Both the position numbers and the translations under genes were made by a program. The notes beneath the pieces were generated by a model, which saw only the letters and a list, made by a program, of their open reading frames with translations, was not told the DNA's origin and did not search any database. Source: Pseudonocardia terrae (GTDB lineage: Bacteria; Actinomycetota; Actinomycetes; Mycobacteriales; Pseudonocardiaceae). Taken from it: a DNA stretch of 64,000 nucleotides. The stretch spans positions 35,460 to 99,459 of the forward strand of contig NZ_JAJTTE010000027.1 in assembly GCF_021343995.1 (NCBI RefSeq), written 5' to 3'. This document shows positions 27,924-36,178 of the stretch, piece by piece (positions within the stretch are counted from its first letter, which is position 1; the number at the start of each line of letters is the position of its first letter).

Positions 27924-29208
27924 GTGGCCTGCGCGAGTTCAGGAGTCCCTGCCTGAGGCCCACATTCGCTGCTGCGGCGCGTCCAGATGAGGGGCGAGTG
28001 GCCGGAGTCCGGCCTCGGCCATCGAGCCGCTCGTGATAGCCACGTCTGGACCGGGCGGGTCGGAACCCGGCCGGTGGCGTCCACCATCAGCGACCGCGAC
28101 GATGGCCGGCCGACCGGTCATGATGATCGCCGTCCGGGGACTCTTCCGGCCGCCACCGGGCGAGTGGGGCCGAAGCGGTGAGCGCCGTCCGCAGACACCC
28201 GTCGGTGACGGCGCTGTGCCGGAAGCACCGCCCATCTCCGGCCCGGCTGTAGTCCGCGGTTCGCGGCCCGCAGCGTCGATCACTGCCGCCGGCCGGGCAC
28301 GGTCGAGATGGCTGCCCGCAGCGTCGACCATGTCCTCGGCCCAGGTATGGCCGGAGCCGCTGCCCGCGGTACCGATCGCTGCCGCCGACCAGGCATGGCC
28401 CGGGCCGCCGCCCACAGGGTCGGTCGTTGTCGCGAGCCAGGCATGGCGCGAGCCGGGGCAGGCTGGGCTCACAGCCGCATGCCCGTCGCTCTCCATAGTC
28501 CAGCCGGTCGTGATCATCGTTCGTGGACAGGAGCGGCCGGAAACCGACCGTCGTCGTCCACGACCAGGGATCTCCGTCATGGTCTTACCCCTGCGTCAGG
28601 AGTGATCGCCGAGTGGGACATGCTGCGGCCTTCCATGACCGAGACGGGCCGAAGTGGTGCTCTCGGACAGCTGAAGCGGGCAGTGCTGTGCCGGCCTTCG
28701 CGGATCCTCGGCTCCGGCGTCCCGGCCGTCGCCACGCCGGAGCTGGGGCGGTCATCCGAGCAGCATCTCCCAGAGCGTGCTGGAGCGCCTCGACCCGGTC
28801 GTGGTCGGGGCTCCGCCAGGCTCACGCCCAGCTGCACTCACCACCCACCCCACCACCGTCCGCAGCCCGGCCGTTCGTGATCAGTGACGGTGGGCAAAGA
28901 CGGTCGAGAACCGACCCTCGCCGGCTCTGCTCGGCGATCTCCGCATGAGCGGCCATGAGGCGATCTGGGGCGATCCCGCCCTGGACGCCGCTCAGGCCGC
29001 TGACCGGCACCCAGAAGGGCGATGAGGCGTGCGCCGGGCCGTAGGCCGGCCGACACACCACCGCGACGGCGGACCGGTTGCTGGCGAGAGTTCGTCTCTC
29101 GTCCAGCGCCGTGGAGACACTCCGGATCAGCGCCGGTACCCACTCCCCTCGGGAAGAGTCAGAGTCGGCGCGGAGATGAAGCCGAGGGGCTGCGACCCGC
29201 TCCCGCCC
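27924..29208. other. 1.3-kb gene-free gap between two parS sites
   Basis: No convincing gene on either strand: open frames exist but lack good start signals, domain motifs and the strong third-position GC bias of neighbours. The GC level dips and CpG-poor words are frequent. The gap contains 48-bp tandem repeats (28270-28461). Short phrases recur at a distance, such as CCGGGCGAGTGGGGCCGAAGCGG-like GGGCCGAAGCGGTG and GGGCCGAAGTGGTG (28168 and 28648). It looks like decayed or structural DNA in the ParB-loading zone. Confidence 0.55.
28270..28461. repeat. Degenerate 48-bp tandem repeat, four copies
   Basis: Anchors GTCGATCACTGCCGCC (28275), the equivalent at 28323, ACCGATCGCTGCCGCC (28371) and GTCGGTCGTTGTCGCG (28419) are exactly 48 bp apart. 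Each unit also shares a GGCATGG or GGTATGG core and a GCTGCCCGC-like end. The frame is kept (16 codons per unit) on both strands, but no credible protein surrounds it. No spacers differ between identical repeats, so it is not a CRISPR. Confidence 0.75.
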
Positions 29209-29222
29209 GTTTCACGTGAATC
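29209..29222. other. parS-like site upstream of the ddl-like gene
   Basis: GTTTCACGTGAATC, 13 of 14 matches to GTTTCACGTGAAAC. It lies 51 bp before the GTG at 29273 of the D-Ala-D-Ala ligase-like gene and may overlap its promoter. Confidence 0.8.
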
Positions 29223-29272
29223 AGGACGGGTCGGACGCCGGGCCGGAGAGCGCCGTGGCGCAGAATGCCCCG

Positions 29273-30220
29273 GTGAGCGATCGAAGCGTGGCCGTGCTGG
29301 CGGGTGGGTTGTCCCACGAGCGTGAGGTGTCCCTGCGATCCGGGCGCCGACTGGCGGGCGCGCTGCGCGCCAGCGGGCTGGAGGTCCGCGAGTGGGACGC
29401 CGACGCCTCTCTGATCGAGCGGCTGCGCACCGAGCGCCCCGAGGCCGCGATCGTCGCGCTGCACGGGGGAGAGGGCGAGAACGGCGCGGTGCAGGCCGTC
29501 CTGGAGTTGCTCGGCGTGCCCTTCGTCGGCACGGTGTCGTCCGCGTGCCGGCGTGCCTGGGACAAGCCGACCGCCAAGGCCGAGCTCGCCCGCTCCGGTC
29601 TGGACACCCCGGACTGGGTGGCGCTCCCGCACACGACGTTCCGCGAGCTGGGCGCCCAGGCGGTGCTCGACGCCATGGTGGAGCGGTTGGGTCTGCCGCT
29701 CATGCTCAAGCCCGATCAGGGCGGCTCGGCCCTCGGCGCCCAGGTGGTGCGCTCCGCGGCCGAGCTGCCCTCGGCGATGGTCAGCTGCCTCGCCTACGCC
29801 GACACCGTCCTCGCCGAACGCTTCGTCACCGGCACCGAGGTCGCCGTCTCGGTGGTGCACGACGGCGCCGAGCCGCGGGCGCTGCCGCCGGTGGAGGTCG
29901 ACGTGCCGGGCGGCGTCTACGACTACACCGCCCGCTACACGCAGGGCGCCGCGAGCTTCCATTGCCCGGCCCGGCTGCCCGAGGACGTCCTGGACCGCCT
30001 CCGCGAGACCGCGCTGCAGGCGCACGCGCTGCTCGGGCTCCGGGACATCTCCCGCATGGACGCGGTCGTCGACGAGGAGGGGCGCGTCCAGATCCTCGAG
30101 GTGAACGTGTCGCCCGGGCTGACCGACACCTCGCTCCTGCCGACCGCCGTCGCAGCCGAGGGGAGCGACCTCGGCGCGGTCTTCGCCGCCCTCGTGGAGC
30201 GCGCCGTCGAGCGGAGCTGA
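29273..30220 (+). CDS. D-alanine--D-alanine ligase-like ATP-grasp protein
   Basis: 315 aa. Ddl motifs are present: VLAGGLSHEREVSLRSG at the start, ALHGGEGENGAVQ, KPDQGGSALGAQ (phosphate loop), DISRMDAVVDEEG and EVNVSPGLTDTSLLP (Mg-binding region). It would join two D-Ala for peptidoglycan precursors. It differs from standard Ddl in several loops (SHER replaces SEHE order is kept as SHEREVS), so a paralog with another acceptor is possible. GTG 29273 fits the family start better than GTG 29216, which would lie in the parS. Confidence 0.85.
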   Translation: MSDRSVAVLAGGLSHEREVSLRSGRRLAGALRASGLEVREWDADASLIERLRTERPEAAIVALHGGEGENGAVQAVLELLGVPFVGTVSSACRRAWDKPTAKAELARSGLDTPDWVALPHTTFRELGAQAVLDAMVERLGLPLMLKPDQGGSALGAQVVRSAAELPSAMVSCLAYADTVLAERFVTGTEVAVSVVHDGAEPRALPPVEVDVPGGVYDYTARYTQGAASFHCPARLPEDVLDRLRETALQAHALLGLRDISRMDAVVDEEGRVQILEVNVSPGLTDTSLLPTAVAAEGSDLGAVFAALVERAVERS

Positions 30221-30221
30221 C

Positions 30222-30235
30222 GTTTCACGTGGAAC
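30222..30235. other. parS site between ddl-like gene and parB
   Basis: GTTTCACGTGGAAC, 13 of 14 to the palindrome and the exact reverse complement of the sites at 9162 and 32845. It begins right after the ddl-like stop codon (TGA, 30218-30220). Confidence 0.88.
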
Positions 30236-30237
30236 GC

Positions 30238-30261
30238 CGTGGAGCGCGCTCCACGTGAAAC
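30238..30261. other. 18-bp perfect palindrome merging into a degenerate parS
   Basis: CGTGGAGCGCGCTCCACG (30238-30255) is a perfect palindrome. Its right half runs into GCTCCACGTGAAAC (30248-30261), 12 of 14 to parS. It lies between the convergent ddl-like and parB stops, so it can also act as a hairpin terminator (the parB stop is at 30265). Confidence 0.7.
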
Positions 30262-30264
30262 CCC

Positions 30265-31248
30265 TCAGCTGCGCTCGATCAGCCCGGCGATCCGCTCCAG
30301 GTCCTCCGCCGACCCGAACTCCACGACGAGCCTGCCCTTCCGGGCGCCCATCTCCACCTTGACCGTGGTGTCGAAGCGGTCGGAGAGGCGGGTGGCCAGC
30401 TCGCTCATGCCCGGCGTCGGGGTGGGGCGGGAGCGCGCCTGGCGCTGCTTGCCCGGCTTCTCGTTGCGCGCGAGCACGACCGCCTCCTCGGTCGCGCGCA
30501 CCGACAAGCCCTCGGCGACGATGCGCGCGGCGAGCTCCTCCTGGGCCTCGGCATCGTCGAGCCCGAGGAGTGCCCGGGCGTGCCCCGCGGACAGCACACC
30601 GGCCGCGACCCGGCGCTGCACGGCCACAGGGAGGCGCAGCAGCCGGATCATGTTGGTGACGACGGGGCGGCTGCGGCCGATGCGGTCCGCCAGCTCCGTC
30701 TGGGTCACGCCGAACTCCGCGAGCAGCTGCTCGTACGCGGCCGCCTCCTCGAGCGGGTTCAGCTGGACGCGGTGGATGTTCTCCAGCAGCGCGTCGCGCA
30801 GCATCTCGTCGTTGCCGGTCCGGCGCACGATCGCCGGCAGCACCTCGAGGCCGGCCTGCTGCGACGCCCGCCAGCGCCGCTCGCCCATGACGAGCTCGTA
30901 GACACCCGGGCCCGTCTCGCGCACCACGATGGGCTGCAGGAGCCCGAACTCGCGGATCGAGTGGGCCAGCTCGGCGAGGTGCTCCTCGTCGAACTGGCTG
31001 CGCGGCTGCTTCGGGTTGGGCCGGATCGCGGCGACCGGGACCTCGCGGTAGACCGCGCCGGCCTCGGCGACCGACCCGACGGCCGAGCCGTGCTGTGCGA
31101 CCGCGTCCGTCGGGTCGCCACGCTCCCACGCCTCCGGCACCCGCGACGACGGCGTCGGGGGAGAGGGGCGGGTCGGCTGCTCGCCCGGAGGCGCCGTGGG
31201 GATCAGCGCGGCCAGGCCGCGGCCCAGCCCGCCCTTGCGCTCGGCCAT
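30265..31248 (-). CDS. parB: Chromosome-partitioning protein ParB
   Basis: 327 aa. The start MAERKGGLGRGLAALI is typical of ParB. The CTPase/N-terminal domain holds IRPNPKQPRSQF and the ERRWRA(S) motif (GERRWRASQQAG). The helix-turn-helix region contains TQTELADRIGRSRPVV with neighbouring recognition helices. A C-terminal dimer domain ends VEFGSAEDLERI. It binds parS sites in this window, loads and spreads on DNA, and works with ParA. The ATG abuts the parA stop (TAG then ATG), so the pair is one operon. Confidence 0.98.
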   Translation of the reverse strand: MAERKGGLGRGLAALIPTAPPGEQPTRPSPPTPSSRVPEAWERGDPTDAVAQHGSAVGSVAEAGAVYREVPVAAIRPNPKQPRSQFDEEHLAELAHSIREFGLLQPIVVRETGPGVYELVMGERRWRASQQAGLEVLPAIVRRTGNDEMLRDALLENIHRVQLNPLEEAAAYEQLLAEFGVTQTELADRIGRSRPVVTNMIRLLRLPVAVQRRVAAGVLSAGHARALLGLDDAEAQEELAARIVAEGLSVRATEEAVVLARNEKPGKQRQARSRPTPTPGMSELATRLSDRFDTTVKVEMGARKGRLVVEFGSAEDLERIAGLIERS

Positions 31249-32145
31249 CTACGCCCCGTTCGTCTCCGGCCCGCCCATTCGCGAGCCGTACAGCGCGATC
31301 TCCCGGGCCGCGTCGACGTAGCTCATCGCGCCGCGCGAACCGGGGTCGTAGGCGAGCACCGTCTGGCTGTAGCCCGGGGCCTCGGAGACCTTCACGCTCC
31401 GCGGGATGACCGTCCGCAGCACGGTGCCGCCGAAGTGCTGGCGTACCTCCGAGGTGACCTGGTCGGCGAGCTTGGTGCGGCCGTCGTACATGGTCAGCAG
31501 GATCGTCGAGACGTGCAGCGCGGTGTTGAGGTGCGACCGCACGAGGTCGATGTTGCTCAGCAGCTGGCCGAGCCCCTCCAGCGCGTAGTACTCGCACTGG
31601 ATCGGGATCAGCACCTCGGCGGCCGCGACGAGTGCGTTGACCGTGAGGAGGCCCAGCGAGGGCGGGCAGTCGATCAGCACGTAGTCGACGGCGAGTTCCT
31701 CGAGCACCTCGTCGGACAGCGCCTGCCGCAGCCGGGACTCGCGGGCCACCATGCTGACCAGCTCGATCTCGGCACCCGCCAGGTCGATCGTGGCCGGCAC
31801 GCACAGCAGGTTGTCCGACGCCGTGCTCACCGCCGCGGCCTCGACGATCCCGATCTCGCCCAGCAGGGCCTCGTAGATCGACGGCGTGCCGGCTCGGTGC
31901 TCGACGCCGAGCGCCGTGCTCGCGTTGCCCTGCGGGTCGAGGTCCACGACGAGCACCCGCAAGCCGTGCATCGCCAGCGCGGCCGCGATGTTGACGGTGC
32001 TCGTGGTCTTCCCGACGCCGCCCTTCTGGTTGGCGACGGTGAGGATCCGCCGGTGCGCCGGCTTCGGCATCGAGTGCCGGTCGGGATGCCGCAGGCGGGC
32101 GGCACGTTCCGCCTCCTCGGCGATGGGGGTCCAGCCGATGCTCAT
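31249..32145 (-). CDS. parA: Chromosome-partitioning ATPase ParA
   Basis: 298 aa. A deviant Walker A (NQKGGVGKTTS) near residue 40, Walker A' VVDLDPQGNAST, and Walker B YVLIDCPPSLGLL define a ParA/Soj ATPase. It drives origin segregation together with ParB. ATG 32145 is chosen (MSIGWTPIAEEAERAAR); a second ATG 27 codons in, just before HRRILTVANQ, is possible. Upstream in-frame codons run through the degenerate parS and rsmG, so they are not used. It lies in the rsmG-parA-parB leftward run. Confidence 0.97.
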   Translation of the reverse strand: MSIGWTPIAEEAERAARLRHPDRHSMPKPAHRRILTVANQKGGVGKTTSTVNIAAALAMHGLRVLVVDLDPQGNASTALGVEHRAGTPSIYEALLGEIGIVEAAAVSTASDNLLCVPATIDLAGAEIELVSMVARESRLRQALSDEVLEELAVDYVLIDCPPSLGLLTVNALVAAAEVLIPIQCEYYALEGLGQLLSNIDLVRSHLNTALHVSTILLTMYDGRTKLADQVTSEVRQHFGGTVLRTVIPRSVKVSEAPGYSQTVLAYDPGSRGAMSYVDAAREIALYGSRMGGPETNGA

Positions 32146-32167
32146 CGTGCGGGGCCTTCCTGACGAC

Positions 32168-32181
32168 GTGTCACGTGCGAC
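32168..32181. other. Degenerate parS-like site between rsmG and parA
   Basis: GTGTCACGTGCGAC, 11 of 14 to GTTTCACGTGAAAC with the central TCACGTG kept. It sits 7 bp downstream of the rsmG stop side and 22 bp before the parA start. It is weaker than the other sites and could be fortuitous. Confidence 0.4.
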
Positions 32182-32188
32182 GGCGGGA

Positions 32189-32851
32189 TCACGAGCGCCT
32201 CCTCCGTGGCCTGCCGGTGGGCCGGCTCTCCCGTTCCACCGAGACGACGGTGCTCGGCGGATCGACGACGCCGACGCCGCACCGCTCGATCGTCGGCGGA
32301 CCACCGCCGAGCCTGCGGACCTCCGCGACGTCCCGGCTGATCTCGTCCGGCGCCGACGCGCCCTTGACGGCGAGCAACCTGCCGCCGATCCGCAGCAGGG
32401 GGAGTGACCAGCCGGCGAGCCGGGCGAGCGGCGCGACGGCGCGAGCGGTCACCACGTCCGCCCCCTCCCATCGACGCCGGATCGCATTCTCCTCGGCCCG
32501 CCCGCGCTCCACGGTGAGCGACAGGCCCAGATCGTCGATGATCTCGCCGAGCCACTCCACCCGCCGGGCGAGCGGCTCCACGAGCACGATCCGAAGATCC
32601 GGGCGAGCCAACGCCAACGGTATCCCGGGAAGGCCCGCTCCCGAACCCACGTCCACGACCTTCGCGCCGTCCGGCACGAGTTCCGCGACGACGGCACAGT
32701 TCAGGACGTGCCGATCCCAGAGGCGATCGGTCTCGCGCGGGCCGATGAGGCCACGGTCGACACCGGACGTCGCGAGGTGGTCGACGTACCGGGCGGCGCG
32801 GTCGAGGCGGTCGCCGAAGACCTTCTCCGCCACGGCGGGGGGATGTTCCAC
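32189..32851 (-). CDS. rsmG: 16S rRNA (guanine-527-N7)-methyltransferase RsmG (GidB)
   Basis: 220 aa. SAM-binding motif VVDVGSGAGLPGIPLALARP; substrate region WDRHVLNCAVVAEL upstream; VTARAVAPLARLAGWSLPLL matches the family. It methylates G527 of 16S rRNA; loss in other bacteria gives low-level streptomycin resistance. The GTG start (32849-32851) lies inside a parS site, so initiation overlaps a ParB-binding sequence. parA follows after 43 bp. Length is usual for the family. Confidence 0.96.
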   Translation of the reverse strand: MEHPPAVAEKVFGDRLDRAARYVDHLATSGVDRGLIGPRETDRLWDRHVLNCAVVAELVPDGAKVVDVGSGAGLPGIPLALARPDLRIVLVEPLARRVEWLGEIIDDLGLSLTVERGRAEENAIRRRWEGADVVTARAVAPLARLAGWSLPLLRIGGRLLAVKGASAPDEISRDVAEVRRLGGGPPTIERCGVGVVDPPSTVVSVERESRPTGRPRRRRS

Positions 32852-32858
32852 GTGAAAC
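32845..32858. other. parS site covering the rsmG start codon
   Basis: GTTCCACGTGAAAC, 13 of 14 to the palindrome. Bases 32849-32851 are the rsmG GTG start (read on the minus strand). The 14-mer is identical to the leuS internal site at 9162. Confidence 0.88.
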
Positions 32859-32962
32859 CGTCCAGATCTTCCAGGGGGCCGGACACGGCCGCGCCCTCCG
32901 GTCCGATGCGGACACGGAGGGCGCGGGCGGGTGCTGGGGTGGGGGTCCCGGGGGACCCGGCC

Positions 32963-33454
32963 TCACTTGTCGCGGAAGACGACGACCTGCCGGCGCGGCT
33001 CCTCGCCCTCGCTCTCGCTGGAGACGCCCTTCACCGCGGCGACGGCGTCGTGCACGACCTTGCGCTCGAAGGGGGTCATCGGACGCAGCCGCACCGACTG
33101 GCCCGACTCCTTGACCTCCTTCGCGGTGCGGGTGCCGAGCTCGGTCAGCTCGTCCCGACGGCTCTGCCGCCACCCGGCGATGTCGAGCATCAGCCGGCTG
33201 CGGTTGCCCGACGCCTGCTGCACGGCGAGCCGGGTCAGCTCCTGCAGCGACTCCAGCGCCTGGCCCCGGTCGCCGACGAGCTTCTCGAGGTCCTCACCGC
33301 CGTCGATGCTGACGATCGCGCGGCCGGCCTCGACGTCGAGGTCGATGTCGCCGTCGTAGTCGAGGATGTCGAGCAGGCGCTCGAGGTAGTCGCCCGCGAT
33401 GTCGCCCTCTTTGATCAGCTGGTCCTCGGACCCGCTCTCCGCGGTCTTCGGCAC
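32963..33454 (-). CDS. Jag/KhpB-type R3H single-stranded nucleic-acid-binding protein
   Basis: 163 aa. A KH-like domain (about 18-95, with VSIDGGEDLEKLVGDRGQAL) is followed by an R3H domain ending RPMTPFERKVVHDAV, with the R-x3-H signature in the last helix. KhpB/Jag proteins bind RNA and influence division and wall synthesis; the gene usually follows yidC. GTG 33454 has GGAGAGGAG upstream. Counterpart of Rv3920c. It sits between yidC and rsmG in the conserved leftward run. Confidence 0.94.
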   Translation of the reverse strand: MPKTAESGSEDQLIKEGDIAGDYLERLLDILDYDGDIDLDVEAGRAIVSIDGGEDLEKLVGDRGQALESLQELTRLAVQQASGNRSRLMLDIAGWRQSRRDELTELGTRTAKEVKESGQSVRLRPMTPFERKVVHDAVAAVKGVSSESEGEEPRRQVVVFRDK

Positions 33455-33590
33455 GTGTGTCTCCTCTCCACGTTGCGCTCGTCCGGTCCGCCGGGGCGGG
33501 TCGGACGAGGTGAGCGGGCGGCGTCGCCCGGCCGCCCGCTCGAAGGTCCATCGAGGTCGGTGGCGCGTCGCAGCGCCCACCGACCTGGTG

Positions 33591-34721
33591 TCACCGCCGC
33601 TTCTTGCCCTTCCGGGCCTGCGTGCGGTTGCCGCCGCCACCGGGGCGCCCGCCCTGGCCGGCCGGCCGGTTCGCCGGCTTGCCGCCCACGGGCTTCGCTC
33701 CCGGCTTCGGCTTGTTGACGGGCTTCGCCCCCGGCTTCTTCGCGGGCGCGGACGGGCTCTCCCCGTCGACGCTGCCGTTGGAGTCGGCGTCGACCTCGTC
33801 GGCCGGCGCGGAGCCGTTGGTGGTCCCGTCGGTGAGGCCGTTCGTGGAGCCGCGGACGTCGCGCTGCGGCTTCTGGCCCGGCTTCGGGGCCAGCGAGTTG
33901 CGCTGCGCGGTCGCCTGCTCCTTCTTCTCGGCCTCCTCGGCGTCGATCTTCTTGTAGACGATGTACTGCTGGCCCAGCGTCCACAGGTTGTTCGACACCC
34001 AGTAGAAGAGGATCGCCAGCGGCAGGAACGGGCCACCGACGACGACGCCGATCGGGAACACGTAGAGCATCAGCTTCTGCATGATCGCGGTCTGCGAGTT
34101 CGCCATCGTGGCCGGGTTCGCGGCCTGCCGGGCGACCGAGTGCCGCGCGGTGATGTGCGTGAAGATGCCCGCGAGGATCATCAGCGGGATCATCACGATC
34201 AGCTGGCTGGTGAGGTTGCCGCCCAGGTCCGCGAGGCTCGTCGTGGAGTACTGGGTGTTGACCACCGAGGCGCCGAGCTTGGCGCCGAAGAAGTCGGAGT
34301 CGACGAACGAGCGGACCTCGTCCGCGCCGAAGAAGTAGTTCTCGGTCTGGCCCGGCTTGAACTCGCGCAGGACGTGGAACAGGCCGATGAAGACCGGGAC
34401 CTGCACCAGCACGGGGAGACAGCCGCCGAGCGGGTTGGCCCCGTTCTCCGACTGGAGCTTCTGCATCTCCTGCGAGAGCTTCTGCTTGTCGTTGGCGTAC
34501 TTCTTCCGGAGCTTCTGCATCTCCGGCGCCATCTCCTGCATCTTCCGCATGGAGCGGACCTGCCCGACGAAGGGCTTGTACAGGATGGCGCGCAGGGTGA
34601 AGACCAGGAAGATCACCGCGAGGACCCAGGAGATGCCCGAGTTCGCGCCGAACACGAAGCCGAACGCCTGGTGCCAGACCCACATGATGAACGACACGGG
34701 GTAGTAGATGAAGTTCAGCAC
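33591..34721 (-). CDS. yidC: Membrane protein insertase YidC/Oxa1
   Basis: 376 aa. NFIYYPVSFIMWVWHQAF begins the first helix; the conserved core has LGGCLPVLVQVPVFIGLFHV, TMANSQTAIMQKLMLYVFP and YWVSNNLWTLGQQY, about five helices. The last 110 residues are a Lys/Pro/Gly-rich basic cytoplasmic tail (KPGAKP, RPAGQGG) likely to contact ribosomes. GTG 34721 (GAGGAG 9 nt before it) is preferred over GTG 34739. It overlaps the end of yidD by 7 nt. It inserts small membrane proteins. Confidence 0.96.
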   Translation of the reverse strand: MLNFIYYPVSFIMWVWHQAFGFVFGANSGISWVLAVIFLVFTLRAILYKPFVGQVRSMRKMQEMAPEMQKLRKKYANDKQKLSQEMQKLQSENGANPLGGCLPVLVQVPVFIGLFHVLREFKPGQTENYFFGADEVRSFVDSDFFGAKLGASVVNTQYSTTSLADLGGNLTSQLIVMIPLMILAGIFTHITARHSVARQAANPATMANSQTAIMQKLMLYVFPIGVVVGGPFLPLAILFYWVSNNLWTLGQQYIVYKKIDAEEAEKKEQATAQRNSLAPKPGQKPQRDVRGSTNGLTDGTTNGSAPADEVDADSNGSVDGESPSAPAKKPGAKPVNKPKPGAKPVGGKPANRPAGQGGRPGGGGNRTQARKGKKRR

Positions 34722-35047
34722 GGCGCTTGCTCCTCGCACTTCTCAGTGCAGTCGGCGGCTCGACGGTCGTCGGGGCGGGCGGGGCGATCGGGTTCCGGAG
34801 TTCCCGCGGGCTCCGGGTCCCGGGGTGGGACCGGATCCACCCCGCCAGGGTGCCACGGGTGGCAGCGCAGCAGCCGTCGCACGGCCAGCCACGTGCCGCG
34901 CGCCGCGCCGTGCACCTGCACGGCCTCGAGCGCGTAGGCACTGCAGCTCGGGTAGAAGCGGCAGGTCGGGGGCAGCGCGGGGGAGATCCAGCGCTGGTAG
35001 ACGCGCACCGCGCCGATCAGCACGCGGGCGACGGGGGAGGGGCTCAC
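34715..35047 (-). CDS. yidD: YidD membrane protein insertion efficiency factor
   Basis: 110 aa. The family signature VYQRWISPALPPTCRFYPSCSAYALEA (Cys residues in CRFYPSCSAY) and RRLLRCHPWHPGG are complete in two blocks. The C-terminal 40 residues are acidic and Pro-rich, longer than usual. GTG 35047 overlaps the rnpA stop by 4 nt, and its own end overlaps yidC. Counterpart of Rv3922c. It is an accessory factor for YidC-mediated insertion. Confidence 0.95.
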   Translation of the reverse strand: MSPSPVARVLIGAVRVYQRWISPALPPTCRFYPSCSAYALEAVQVHGAARGTWLAVRRLLRCHPWHPGGVDPVPPRDPEPAGTPEPDRPARPDDRRAADCTEKCEEQAPC

Positions 35048-35421
35048 CGGGCGGGCTCCCGCCCGCGCAGTTTCCTCGACGCGGAGCGCAGCGCGGAGTC
35101 CAGGTCCGCGCCGAGCTCGGCGGAGGTCGCCGCGGCTGCCGGTGGGAGCGCCCGCACGACGAGGAACGACCCGGTCGGCAGGGTGCCGATCCGGGCCGCG
35201 ACGAGATGACGCAGCCGCCGGGCGACCCGGTGGCGGACCACCGCGTTCCCGACGGCCTTGCTCACGACGAACCCGGCCCGCGGCGAAGCCTGCGAGGCCG
35301 GGTCGGTGGTGGACGCCATGTCCAGGTGCACGACGAGCCGGGAGCGGCCCGCACGGCGACCGTGGCGGATCGTCGAGGCGAAATCGTCCCGACGGGTCAG
35401 CCGGGCGCCGGCGGGCAGCAC
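35044..35421 (-). CDS. rnpA: Ribonuclease P protein component
   Basis: 125 aa. Matches begin at RLTRRDDFASTIRHGRRAGR; the RNR-type RNA-binding helix reads VGNAVVRHRVARRLRHLV, and LVVRALPPAAAATSAEL ends the fold. It helps the RNA subunit mature tRNA 5' ends. The GTG start is 16 bp after the rpmH stop, the standard rpmH-rnpA pair. It overlaps yidD by 4 nt. Confidence 0.96.
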   Translation of the reverse strand: MLPAGARLTRRDDFASTIRHGRRAGRSRLVVHLDMASTTDPASQASPRAGFVVSKAVGNAVVRHRVARRLRHLVAARIGTLPTGSFLVVRALPPAAAATSAELGADLDSALRSASRKLRGREPAR

Positions 35422-35437
35422 TCCGACGGCGCGGCGG

Positions 35438-35575
35438 TCAGGCCGAGAGCTGCGAGCGGCCCTTGCGGCGGCGCGCAGAGATGATCGCGCGCCCGGCGCG
35501 CGTGCGCATCCGAAGCCGGAAACCGTGCGTCTTGGCCCGGCGGCGGTTGTTCGGCTGAAAGGTGCGCTTGCTCAC
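35438..35575 (-). CDS. rpmH: 50S ribosomal protein L34
   Basis: 45 aa, nearly all basic. MSKRTFQPNNRRRAKTHGFR and ISARRRKGRSQLSA are diagnostic of L34. GTG 35575 is the start. It is the first gene of the leftward run rpmH-rnpA-yidD-yidC-jag-rsmG-parA-parB, with its promoter in the gap to dnaA. Confidence 0.98.
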   Translation of the reverse strand: MSKRTFQPNNRRRAKTHGFRLRMRTRAGRAIISARRRKGRSQLSA

Positions 35576-36178
35576 GGTCGACTCTCCCGGTCGACGGCGC
35601 CGCGGGGTGCCGGGCCGTCGGTAGCTTCTGATCTCGGTCGTGCGCGGCGGCAGCATCTGCTGTGTCGGGGCACGCGGACGTGCCGGCGACGGGACCGCGC
35701 CTGCAGACCAGGGTACGCAGCCGCTTCCGAGCGGTGCAAACCACCCCCGCGACGCACCGGGCGGCGTCGCCGCACCGTGTCGACCCGCCGCTGCGCGGTG
35801 ACGGCCCGGTGCCGGCCGAGTGGCCACGCAGTGACGACGAGTGTGCGCAGCGTCATCCTCGCAGGCCACACCCGTGCCCTCGGACGAGCCCGTACAGGCT
35901 CGCGACCTGCGCGTCTTGTGACCTCGGGCCGGTCGTTGTTAGCGTGCGGGCTTCGCAGTTCCATCCGGGGGGATCGGGGCTTCTCCGACTGTCACCACGA
36001 CGGACGCTGCGGGCGCGCGCCCGACGGGAGGGTGGTCGCGGCCCGCCGTGCTCCGCTGCGTACGGTCTACGCACATGTGTGGATAAGTCTGGGGATGCCC
36101 GGCCCACGCCGACGAGACGACGAACGAGGTCGTGCCCACCGCTCCCCAGCAGGTCGGCACGCGGAGAGGGGCCGAGCG
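35576..36178. promoter_or_regulatory. rpmH-dnaA divergent intergenic region with one perfect DnaA box
   Basis: 603 bp with no supportable gene. TGTGGATAA at 36078-36086 is a perfect DnaA box (reverse of TTATCCACA), 93 bp before the dnaA start, so DnaA autoregulation is likely. AGAGGGG near 36165 serves as the dnaA Shine-Dalgarno. The middle (35930-36010) is the less GC-rich part and may hold both promoters. No other clear DnaA box was found here. Confidence 0.7.

Noticed and set aside
28270..28461. CRISPR-like reading of the 48-bp repeats
   Set aside because: Copies are degenerate and directly contiguous, without unique spacers, and no cas genes are in the window.
27939..28605. Overlapping open frames of about 190-213 codons in both directions in the gap before the ddl-like gene
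   Set aside because: No start signal, no recognisable motif and codon bias unlike real genes; they follow from the repeats and GC content.
29216..29275. Longer start (GTG 29216) for the D-Ala-D-Ala ligase-like gene
   Set aside because: It begins inside the parS sequence and adds 19 residues that do not fit the family; GTG 29273 gives the expected N-terminus.
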